NCBI GenBank assembly: GCA_016784425.1
Contig: JADHUQ010000008.1
Span: 1 to 25,963 of the forward strand
Length of the DNA: 25,963 bases
Direction of reading: 5' to 3'
From: Candidatus Delongbacteria bacterium
GTDB lineage: Bacteria > CAIWAD01 > BS150m-G50
Made by a program: the position numbers and the translations under genes
Shown here: one piece after another, positions 1 through 6,436 of the stretch
Numbering within the stretch: the first letter of the stretch is position 1
Layout of the letters: each line of letters starts with the position of its first letter
The notes under the pieces: generated by a model
What the model was told of the DNA's origin: nothing
The model's database searches: none
Seen by the model: only the letters and a program-made list of their open reading frames with translations

Positions 1-9
1 CAGAGGAGT

Positions 10-219
10 ATGGCTGATTCGAAGATGGCGCTGGAGTATGTTGAGAGGGTGCGTGATAGAATGACCGTTGAAGAGTGTGCAGAGTATCTGCGGATGCCCA
101 AGTCCACATTGGAAGACAAGGTTGCTAAGGGAGTGATAAAGAGCTATAAATCGGGCAGGCGGAACATCATTATGAGAGAAGATGCGGACGCATATCTGCG
201 TCGAAGGGGGAATAAGTGA
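10..219 (+). CDS. Excisionase-family helix-turn-helix protein
   Basis: This 69-residue protein is a small DNA-binding protein of the excisionase/AlpA-like HTH_17 type. Residues about 18-66 show the usual pattern: a helix starting MTVEECAEYLRM, a recognition helix around KSTLEDKVAKG, then a wing with YKSGRRNI and a DADAYLRRR tail. Relatives act as excisionases of integrated elements or as small transcription regulators. AGGAG lies only one base before the ATG, which is unusually tight, so the true start may be further in (Met6 or Met18), or the gene may continue a truncated upstream unit. No integrase gene follows; the next gene is an unrelated convergent lipoprotein gene. The gene may therefore be the remnant or edge of a mobile element cut by the window boundary. 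The fold is fairly certain; the role is inferred. Confidence 0.75.
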   Translation: MADSKMALEYVERVRDRMTVEECAEYLRMPKSTLEDKVAKGVIKSYKSGRRNIIMREDADAYLRRRGNK

Positions 220-226
220 GTGCCGG

Positions 227-245
227 TTGTGCCCATATTGTGCCC
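227..245. repeat. Two direct copies of TTGTGCCC, 11-bp period
   Basis: TTGTGCCC occurs at 227-234 and again at 238-245, separated by three bases, so the copies sit one helical turn apart on the same face of the DNA. They start eight bases after the stop of the excisionase-like gene. Such phased repeats are typical of binding sites for small HTH proteins, but no binding can be shown here. Confidence 0.5.
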
Positions 246-349
246 GTGAAACTCGTGAGAACCAGGAGTAACCGCAAACATTGGGGAGTGAGCGGCGGCG
301 TGTAGTGTGCTGTTATTATTGATATATTAGGGCAACTCCAAGAGGAATC

Positions 350-370
350 GGGCGAACTGAAAAACCGCCC
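350..370. terminator. Possible hairpin between convergent genes
   Basis: GGGCG at 350-354 pairs with CGCCC at 366-370 across an 11-base loop, in the gap between the plus-strand HTH gene and the end of the minus-strand lipoprotein gene. There is no T-run after it on either strand, so intrinsic termination is doubtful. A TATAAT box at 373-378 has no matching -35 element and is not called as a promoter. Confidence 0.2.
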
Positions 371-429
371 TATATAATGGTGAGTAATATGGGGCGAGCA
401 GATGAAGGTGAGATCGATTGCGGCTGAAA

Positions 430-1632
430 TCAGGGCAGCAACGGTTCCCGCGGCAACTCCAGCCTCTGGTTAACACCATCTCGCCTGATCACCAGATCTG
501 CAACCGCAGACCGCTCATCGTCAAGCAGTTCCCTGATCTCATCCATGGTAAGCGCGACAGTTTCCTGACCGGCGATCGAGACCAACTCATCGCCAACCTT
601 GATTTCGCAGCGATCGGCCGGAGATCCCAGCCAGTAGCCACGCACCAGAGTGCGACCCTCCCGGCGCTCCACTTTCAAACCGGTGGAGATGATATTGTCA
701 GGAAACTGCGGTTCTATGGAGGTCATCAGCAGTAACTCCGACCGCGGATAATTCAGCAGCAGCTGGAAACGGTCCAGGAAGTCTTTACCCAGCAGCAGGT
801 GATCCGCGCTGGAAGGCAATTCTGCTACCAGCACCGGCAGATCGGTCAACGACAGCTCCCCCAACCGGCAGCTGGGGAGTCGCGCCAGGTAGCATTCATC
901 ACTGGTGGTAAATGGCCATTTGGCCACGACCCCGGCCGCCCCGATGTACTCGGCACCACTGGCCAGCACAACCTCTTCAAAAAGTGACAGCGGTAACACC
1001 AGCAGATCGGGCGCCCCGGTATCAATCATCGCCTGAGTTGTCAGGCTATTGTTGAGGGTACAGTTGACCAACGGGAAGTAGAGAGGGAACTTTGTTTCCA
1101 GGTCCAGGCGGTAATGTGGTTCCTTACTGACCCACTCCGGATAGTCCCGGCTGAGAATAAGCTCCTCCCGGTCGTAGTCCAGGGCTACGCAGAAATGCCG
1201 CAGCAGGTTTGAGCCGAGAAACCCATCGATTCCGCCGATCCGAAAAATGGTGTCAAAATCGAGCCGCGCCAGGAAAACACCCTCTACCGCCGCTCCCCCG
1301 AGGTAAACTGAGAGCGGCTCTTTTGTCAGATAGATCTCAACAGAGTCGACCGGTGTCGGTAGCCTTAATCCTGGCCCCAGCCCGAGACTATCCGCCAGGT
1401 CGAGCGCGATGGCGCTCATGGCGCCGGTATCCAGTAGAAAACTGTACTCGCTTTCCGCATCGTTGATACCGACCGGAACCATGATTTTGTGCCCCTGCAG
1501 CTTGAATTCAATCACTGCCGCTTTTCTTGGAAAAACCGGCTCACCCCGTTTGAATTTGGTGACAATCGACATGGTGGTGCAGGCGGCGAGGAGGAGGATG
1601 GTCAGCAGAAGCAGGGTGATGCGTGGTTTCAT
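430..1632 (-). CDS. Lipoprotein with two retropepsin-like domains and a PDZ domain
   Basis: This 400-residue exported lipoprotein starts with a hydrophobic signal ending in LLLAAC, so Cys18 should be lipidated. Two aspartyl-protease-like halves follow, each with the active-site signature DTGA: LLDTGA at about 66-71 and MIDTGA at about 202-207. Each is followed by the flap and the second-strand pattern, with GSNLL and GKDFL near residues 140 and 282. This matches the bacterial Asp_protease_2 / retropepsin-like family, here as a fused pair in place of a homodimer. Residues about 317-395 form a PDZ domain (a carboxylate-loop-like YWLGSPAD, then KVGDELVSI). Known relatives combine the same modules and are thought to be periplasmic proteases, but substrates are unknown. 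CGGAG seven bases before the ATG supports this start. It is the last gene of a minus-strand run, 116 bp after the esterase gene. Confidence 0.85.
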   Translation of the reverse strand: MKPRITLLLLTILLLAACTTMSIVTKFKRGEPVFPRKAAVIEFKLQGHKIMVPVGINDAESEYSFLLDTGAMSAIALDLADSLGLGPGLRLPTPVDSVEIYLTKEPLSVYLGGAAVEGVFLARLDFDTIFRIGGIDGFLGSNLLRHFCVALDYDREELILSRDYPEWVSKEPHYRLDLETKFPLYFPLVNCTLNNSLTTQAMIDTGAPDLLVLPLSLFEEVVLASGAEYIGAAGVVAKWPFTTSDECYLARLPSCRLGELSLTDLPVLVAELPSSADHLLLGKDFLDRFQLLLNYPRSELLLMTSIEPQFPDNIISTGLKVERREGRTLVRGYWLGSPADRCEIKVGDELVSIAGQETVALTMDEIRELLDDERSAVADLVIRRDGVNQRLELPREPLLP

Positions 1633-1692
1633 CGACAGACTCCGTTGGGCTTCAGGAATGGCGGCTGCGTGGTATAGCTGCCCGCTGAAATT

Positions 1693-1721
1693 ATCATAAC
1701 GACTGCAAGCGACCAGCTCCA
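1693..1721 (-). promoter_or_regulatory. Possible sigma-70-type promoter for the lipoprotein gene
   Basis: On the minus strand TATGAT (1693-1698, five of six consensus bases) lies 17 bases after TGGAGC (1716-1721, three of six). The implied transcript would start about 50 bases before the lipoprotein ATG, inside the 116-bp gap. The weak -35 box makes this a tentative call. Confidence 0.3.
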
Positions 1722-1748
1722 GACGGTAGTTGGAGGCAGCCAGTCAGA

Positions 1749-3194
1749 CTACTTCAGATAGAGAATCCGGGTCACAACCATCCTCTCACCGGACGTTAAC
1801 CGCGCGAAGTAGGTTCCGGAAGTCAATCCGTCAGCATTAAAAGCATACTCCGTAATCCCCGCCGGCAACCACCCTTCCAGGAGCAGCTCCACCCGTCGTC
1901 CCAGCAGATCGTAGATCTCCAGCCGCACTGATCGGGTCTGCGCCAAGCGGATTAACAACCTGGTGCTGCCGTTGAACGGATTCGGATAAGCCTGCAGAAC
2001 TGCGAATTCCTCCGGTGCCGAAAGAACAGCGGCAGTTAATTCCACACCCGGGAAGAAACGGATCAGGGCGTCATCCATATGCGCTTTCCAGTTACCCCAG
2101 CTGTGTCCCTCATGATAAACAAAGTAGTCAAACGGGTAGCCCCGCTCTGTCAGAATATCCACCAGGTTTTCCACCAGGGTGATCAGAATCGGAATGTCGT
2201 AGGTGCCGATATCCAGATAGAAATCCAACTCCAGCAGGTCGCCGGTTTCCAGTGCGGTGGAAATGTGTGATTGGACATTGCTGGATTGCGCAGCTACCAG
2301 CCCGAACAGTTCCGGATGTGTTACCCCGAGATGAAGCGCGATGTTACCACCGTTGGACGCCCCCAGGGTGGCACGGCGTGCGGGATCGACCTCGGTTCGA
2401 TAACGATTGTCGATATGGGGCAACAGTTCTTCGGCAATGAAAGCGGTGAATTCATCCTGCAGATTACCGGCGTACTCCTCGGTCCGGTTCACAGGAGGTA
2501 CAAACACTGCGATTACCGGTTCGATCAGCTCCTGGTGGATGAGGTAATCCAGCACATGGTCGGCAGCGGCCAGGTCGACATATTCCAATCCGTCGTGAAA
2601 GAAAATAGAGGGGTAGTCCTCCTCGCCTGAGTCATAACCGGGGGGGAGGTAGACCCGCACGGTACGACTGTTGCCGAGATGCTCGCTGTAATAGCTGCTG
2701 TCGCTGAGAGTGCCGTGGGGAATGTCGGGGTAGTATTCGATCTCCAGCGGTGGAAGATAACCCGGCATCCGCAGTTCGGAGTTGGGCCCGAAACCACCCC
2801 AGCACTGGAAGGGATTCAAGGGATCGAGTATCCACTGCGAGCCGTTGATAACGAATTTATAATCCAGCCGGGCATCTGCTTCGAAGGGGCGGGAGTAATA
2901 CCAGAAATCAGTACCGGCCACCGTCTGCATATCAAACTCACCTGCATCCCAGCCGTTGGCGTCACCCGGCACATTTACCGTGTTCGCGTCACCCTGGTAG
3001 ATGAAATGGCACTGAGTATTTCCCTCGATAAAGGGAAAACTGGAGACGGTATCCATAAACGCCTCCACCAGCTCCTGCCGCTCCCCTTCCGGAGTGCCCC
3101 AGAGCAGACCGATGAACTGGCTGAAAGTTTGCGCCTGGAGCAGACCGGTAGCATACAGGATCAGGGCAAATACCGCATATCTGATTTTCACCAT
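1749..3194 (-). CDS. Secreted esterase (PF00756/IroE-like) with C-terminal sorting domain
   Basis: This 481-residue secreted alpha/beta hydrolase has three parts. A signal peptide (cleavage probably after QAQ, about 20-22) leads into an N-terminal Ig-like early-set domain (about 55-135, with GDANGWD and YKFVINGSQWILDP) as found in enterochelin-esterase-type enzymes. The esterase domain (about 160-385) has the nucleophile elbow GASNGG with Ser280, a candidate acid at Asp328 or Asp333, and His364 in YHEGHSW. The C-terminus (about 395-481) carries YPNPFNGST and an IYDLLGRRV...LPAG...SGTYF pattern, the FlgD-like / T9SS type A sorting module. Family members hydrolyse ester bonds of siderophores, feruloyl sugars or other esters; the substrate is not predictable here. 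GGGAGG five bases before the ATG supports the start. It lies 48 bp after the YjdF-like gene, probably in the same transcript. A paralogue without the sorting tail lies at 22765-24006. Confidence 0.9.
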   Translation of the reverse strand: MVKIRYAVFALILYATGLLQAQTFSQFIGLLWGTPEGERQELVEAFMDTVSSFPFIEGNTQCHFIYQGDANTVNVPGDANGWDAGEFDMQTVAGTDFWYYSRPFEADARLDYKFVINGSQWILDPLNPFQCWGGFGPNSELRMPGYLPPLEIEYYPDIPHGTLSDSSYYSEHLGNSRTVRVYLPPGYDSGEEDYPSIFFHDGLEYVDLAAADHVLDYLIHQELIEPVIAVFVPPVNRTEEYAGNLQDEFTAFIAEELLPHIDNRYRTEVDPARRATLGASNGGNIALHLGVTHPELFGLVAAQSSNVQSHISTALETGDLLELDFYLDIGTYDIPILITLVENLVDILTERGYPFDYFVYHEGHSWGNWKAHMDDALIRFFPGVELTAAVLSAPEEFAVLQAYPNPFNGSTRLLIRLAQTRSVRLEIYDLLGRRVELLLEGWLPAGITEYAFNADGLTSGTYFARLTSGERMVVTRILYLK

Positions 3195-3242
3195 GTTTCC
3201 TCCCGGGTTCAGGTTACAATCAAACTGTACTCACAGCTTCGC

Positions 3243-3941
3243 CTAACTGCGTGGCTCGCGACGCAACAGTCGTTTATTAGCCCGCAGAAATCGTTCCATT
3301 AGCGGGACAATAAAAGTCTTATGATCATTGCGCAGATGAGCGTATCCCATGATACTGACAACAGTTGCGCCGACAAGATCCACTATCAGGTCCCACATCG
3401 TATCAACCAGACCGCTACGCTGCATATTGAGACCCAGCAGACCATCCATCGTAAATTCGAAGATCTCCCAGAGCGTGCCAACTGCGAGTGCGAAAACGAC
3501 CGCAAAAAGAGCAACGAACTCGGGACTCAGATTCAATTCAGTGTGGGGCGCACGGTTGAGTACATCCACCAGAATAAAAGCGACCAGTCCCAGCAGGAAA
3601 CTGGACCCGGTGTGCAGAAGAACATCCCACCACCAGAAACGATTATAGAAATCACCGAACTCGCCCAGGAACAGGGTGGCATAGATGAAAATGATGGCCA
3701 GCAGTTCTGTTTCCGGAGGCAGATAGAAGTGGAAGCGTCGCCGGAGCCACACAGGCGCCATGGTAGCAACCATGGCACTCGCGACGAGCAGTGCCAGCAG
3801 ATATTCTGTCAACAGCAGCGCCCAGATAGAACCGGCCGCCATAGTGAGCTGCATCAGCAGTTTGAACAGGAGCTGCTTCCTGCTGAACTTGAAGCTGTTC
3901 TCCGCGGCTATGCTCTCCTGGTTGAAGTGGCTGCTGTTCAT
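3243..3941 (-). CDS. YjdF-like (DUF2238-type) integral membrane protein
   Basis: This 232-residue inner-membrane protein has about six hydrophobic segments (about 31-48, 49-65, 77-93, 110-128, 141-159, 183-200). Conserved polar and aromatic stretches lie at membrane edges: GEFGDFYNRFWWWDVLLH (about 93-110), WEIFEF (158-163) and SGLVDTMWDLIVD (176-188). These repeated acidic, His and Trp positions are the hallmark of the DUF2238/YjdF-like family, which has no established function. The start is supported by a GAGAGGCAGG stretch just before the ATG. A perfect 8-2-8 dyad lies 22-39 bases before the start codon, suggesting local repression. Only 48 bp separate it from the downstream esterase gene, so the two may be co-transcribed. 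Confidence 0.8.
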   Translation of the reverse strand: MNSSHFNQESIAAENSFKFSRKQLLFKLLMQLTMAAGSIWALLLTEYLLALLVASAMVATMAPVWLRRRFHFYLPPETELLAIIFIYATLFLGEFGDFYNRFWWWDVLLHTGSSFLLGLVAFILVDVLNRAPHTELNLSPEFVALFAVVFALAVGTLWEIFEFTMDGLLGLNMQRSGLVDTMWDLIVDLVGATVVSIMGYAHLRNDHKTFIVPLMERFLRANKRLLRREPRS

Positions 3942-3962
3942 TGACCTGCCTCTCGAATAGTG

Positions 3963-3980
3963 ATTTGTATGAATACAAAT
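3963..3980. promoter_or_regulatory. Perfect dyad, candidate operator
   Basis: ATTTGTAT at 3963-3970 and ATACAAAT at 3973-3980 form a perfect inverted repeat with a two-base spacer. It lies 22-39 bases upstream of the YjdF-like gene's ATG, in the 135-bp gap to the acetyltransferase gene. Its size and symmetry fit a dimeric TetR- or MarR-type repressor site. No such regulator is encoded in the window. Confidence 0.5.
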
Positions 3981-4076
3981 ATTCCCGGGTGCCCACCACT
4001 CAGATCAGCTTCTTTTAAGAGACTGCTTTTCAGGTGAGCTCTGCTGATGTGCCGGGGCGCCTGGAGGCTGATTTGA

Positions 4077-4904
4077 TCAGCTGAAATGACCGACCCAGTA
4101 CGGCCGCTCCTCCAGCCTGGTAAAGCCGACTTTCTCCGCCACCCTCACCGAGCCGATGTTCTCCCGGTCGCACTCCCAGTATGGTATGAGCGCTCGCTCC
4201 AGACAGCGTTCCACGAACCGTGCCGCTGTGGCAGTCGCTACTCCTCGACCCTCATACTCCGGCAGTGTCTCAATGCCACTTCCGCACATTTTCTGGCTGA
4301 CATACTCTGCCGTGCACCAGCAGATAGCCTGGTTTTCGACCAGCGCCGCAATTCCGAATTCCGCTGCTCGCCGTCTCCCCGCATCGGACCACATCCAGTT
4401 TATCTCTTCGATAATCCGATCCAGGTTCTTCAGATCGTCTCGGGCCAGGAAGGGTTTGTCAATCAACGCAAATTCAATACCGGGAATATCAGCTGTTTCA
4501 ACCCGGTTGGGCGCCATACCGGTAAAACTGTAGAAGAGTTTGTTCACCACCCGGAGCTCGACATCAGGAAAAAGGTTTTGTAGTAGTTTGCCTTCCCAGG
4601 AGGGGAGCAGGGCGACCTTGAACCAGGTGAGCTGTGCTGCCAGGGCGCGCTCCCTCACCTCACCCTGAAGCAGCTTTGACAATTCCTCAGTCACTTCAGC
4701 GGTAACCGGTTCACCGCCAATGTAGAGAACATTGTTACCCTGATCCCACAAAAGCAGCAGGCATTTGCCCGGTGATTGTGGCGCCACCCATAACTGGCCT
4801 GAGGTGTTATCTTCAACCAGGGAGGCCAGTACCATCTTTAACTGGTGGCCCGGAAAGGAGCTACAATATTTGGCCAGTTTCATCATTGAGATTTCTGAAA
4901 ACAT
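4077..4904 (-). CDS. GNAT family N-acetyltransferase (ZmaR-like, PF12746 type)
   Basis: This 275-residue soluble protein has the two-part structure of the GNAT_acetyltran/ZmaR type: a divergent N-terminal half (1-140) and a catalytic C-terminal GNAT fold. The acetyl-CoA pyrophosphate loop is visible as PEYEGRGVATA (about 215-225). It is followed by a helix ending in ERCLERAL and the strand-helix motif PYWECDRENIGSVRVAEKVGF (about 241-261). That ending is typical of GNAT enzymes, in which the Asn and the following helix close over CoA. Relatives acetylate small molecules, including the antibiotic zwittermicin A in ZmaR, but the substrate here is unknown. No signal peptide is present, in contrast to its exported neighbours. 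AAGGAAGG about four bases before the ATG supports the start. Confidence 0.85.
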   Translation of the reverse strand: MFSEISMMKLAKYCSSFPGHQLKMVLASLVEDNTSGQLWVAPQSPGKCLLLLWDQGNNVLYIGGEPVTAEVTEELSKLLQGEVRERALAAQLTWFKVALLPSWEGKLLQNLFPDVELRVVNKLFYSFTGMAPNRVETADIPGIEFALIDKPFLARDDLKNLDRIIEEINWMWSDAGRRRAAEFGIAALVENQAICWCTAEYVSQKMCGSGIETLPEYEGRGVATATAARFVERCLERALIPYWECDRENIGSVRVAEKVGFTRLEERPYWVGHFS

Positions 4905-4972
4905 AATGCCTTCCTTTTTGAACCGAGCGTTACATTCTTTTCCCTGGCTGGGCGGGATCAGGCAATATCAGT

Positions 4973-6277
4973 TCACATTTTCAGGGCCAACCCCAGCATC
5001 AGATTTGGTGCTCGATCGAGACTGTATCCCTCCAGGAATCCGCGACTCTTAAATCCTGCTTCAACGATCCCGAAAAGCGGCAACCTTGAAGTTGGCAGCT
5101 GATAGTGTCCACGTAACGAGCAGGCACCACCGTTACCACTTCCGGAAATTGATTGCCCGGACAGGTCAAGGCGCGGCTGTTTCCAGGCGTCCAGACGAAG
5201 ATCGAGCTGAAAGCCGGGGCGACGCACCAGCTCTTCGACCAGGACGCCAATACTTCCCCAGCCAGTCTGAAAAGTGTCGTCACCGAGGCCGAGGTCGACC
5301 CGCACCAGGTGGTTGTCGAACAGGAGGTAGTTATCCAGGTGATAGGCCAGGCCGAACGGTGTGAGGGATGTTCGCAGTAACGGCAGATAAGTCACATCAC
5401 CCAGCAGCAGCATCGGAAAAGAGGTCTCCGGCTCACCTCTCCAGAAGTAGCTGGTGAGTTGCGTGTAGATGGCGAGGAAGAGGAAGGGATCAAACAGGTC
5501 CGCCTTCATCTGCTTCTGCAGATCTTCCAACCGGTACTGAAGAGCAGTGACATCATTGTAGCCGTTGATACGATTCAGGAGCTGGATGTAGGCCTGAGGA
5601 TCATTGTAATCTTCCAGCTCCGGGGTGATCGGTGTAGAGCCCTGCAGATAATTGAATCCGATCTGGAACGACCAGAAGTAGAGTAACGCCTCCCGGTAGT
5701 TGATATAGCCGCTGCGTACCCAGCGTCTGCGCAACAAATCGTTGAGTTGCTGATGCACCTCAAGTCCACCGGTACAAATGGCCAGCAACTCGCTGTCGGT
5801 GATTGAGCCGGAATGGATACTGGCGGTCGCCCAGCCGCCACCGTTACCGTAGGGAGGGGGGCGATCATAACCATAGTCTATGTTGCCGATATTGAGCTCG
5901 CGGTAACGGGCACCATGGCCAAAGTACTCATGCGCGAGTACTACGGTAAAGTAGTCAACCGGGAGGTCTAACAGCGCTAACTTGGTCAGTCTTCCAGCGA
6001 TACCTGCTGTTCTGGTTACCAAGCTGCTCTCGTTTGACCAGGTGGTGCGGAGCAGCCGATCCTCGACACGGCTCAGCAGCGTATGGGCAGTCAGCAGGTT
6101 TACCGTACCGCTGCGCATACTCAGATCAGGATCAATCGCCAGCAGGAAACAGTGTTGCGGGGGGGCGCCGTTCTGGGGGGGTGTTATCGTGGGGTCTGCT
6201 GCTTCTGCAGTTGTTGAGATCAGCTGACCAAGATGGAACAGCAGAAAAACTCCTGCCGCAGTGACGCCGAGTTTCAT
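4973..6277 (-). CDS. Exported protein of unknown family with HEXXGH motif
   Basis: This 434-residue protein has an N-terminal signal peptide (cleavage near AEAAD, about 23-28) and no family I recognise. The segment LAHEYFGHGARYRE (about 114-127) contains HEXXGH (His116, Glu117, His121). This is the zinc motif of M49 dipeptidyl peptidase III, not the commoner HEXXH. A glutamate in GGLEVH (Glu173) lies 52 residues after the second His, near the 53-residue spacing of the M49 third ligand. The rest shows no M49 similarity I can see. The C-terminal half (about 285-434) is rich in alternating hydrophobic strands and ends in LMLGLALKM, suggesting a small outer-membrane barrel. Two C7 tracts lie in the coding strand just after the signal peptide. 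It sits 159 bp after the C25-like gene and 68 bp before the acetyltransferase gene, on the same strand. Confidence 0.75.
   Translation of the reverse strand: MKLGVTAAGVFLLFHLGQLISTTAEAADPTITPPQNGAPPQHCFLLAIDPDLSMRSGTVNLLTAHTLLSRVEDRLLRTTWSNESSLVTRTAGIAGRLTKLALLDLPVDYFTVVLAHEYFGHGARYRELNIGNIDYGYDRPPPYGNGGGWATASIHSGSITDSELLAICTGGLEVHQQLNDLLRRRWVRSGYINYREALLYFWSFQIGFNYLQGSTPITPELEDYNDPQAYIQLLNRINGYNDVTALQYRLEDLQKQMKADLFDPFLFLAIYTQLTSYFWRGEPETSFPMLLLGDVTYLPLLRTSLTPFGLAYHLDNYLLFDNHLVRVDLGLGDDTFQTGWGSIGVLVEELVRRPGFQLDLRLDAWKQPRLDLSGQSISGSGNGGACSLRGHYQLPTSRLPLFGIVEAGFKSRGFLEGYSLDRAPNLMLGLALKM
6159..6181. repeat. Paired G7/C7 homopolymer tracts inside a coding region
   Basis: The plus strand has seven Gs at 6159-6165 and again at 6175-6181. 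In the minus-strand gene they read as C7 tracts encoding two Pro-Pro pairs around residues 33-40, just past the signal peptide. A one-base slip in either would frameshift nearly the whole mature protein. Confidence 0.8.
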
Positions 6278-6420
6278 CCTCTTCCCTGTTGATCGTTACT
6301 CACCGCGCTACCGCTCCGGCCATCTGCAACACAGGCTGAGCGGAGTATCCAGCGTCGGATCTGTTATCGACTGAAGGTAGCGATAAACAAACCTAATGGA
6401 AAGAAGATCTCCCGGAATTG

Positions 6421-6434
6421 ACGCCTCGTGGCGT
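6421..6434 (-). terminator. Short hairpin after the C25-like gene
   Basis: ACGCC, a TCGT loop and GGCGT form a five-base-pair stem two bases beyond the TAA stop on the minus strand. No U-run follows, so it may only stabilise the 3' end or attenuate read-through into the HEXXGH gene. A second weak stem (TTATCG/CGATAA, about 6364-6386) lies further downstream. Confidence 0.25.
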
Positions 6435-6436
6435 AG

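Noticed and set aside
373..378. Perfect TATAAT box on the plus strand
   Set aside because: No -35 element lies 15-19 bases upstream, and transcription would run antisense into the end of the lipoprotein gene.
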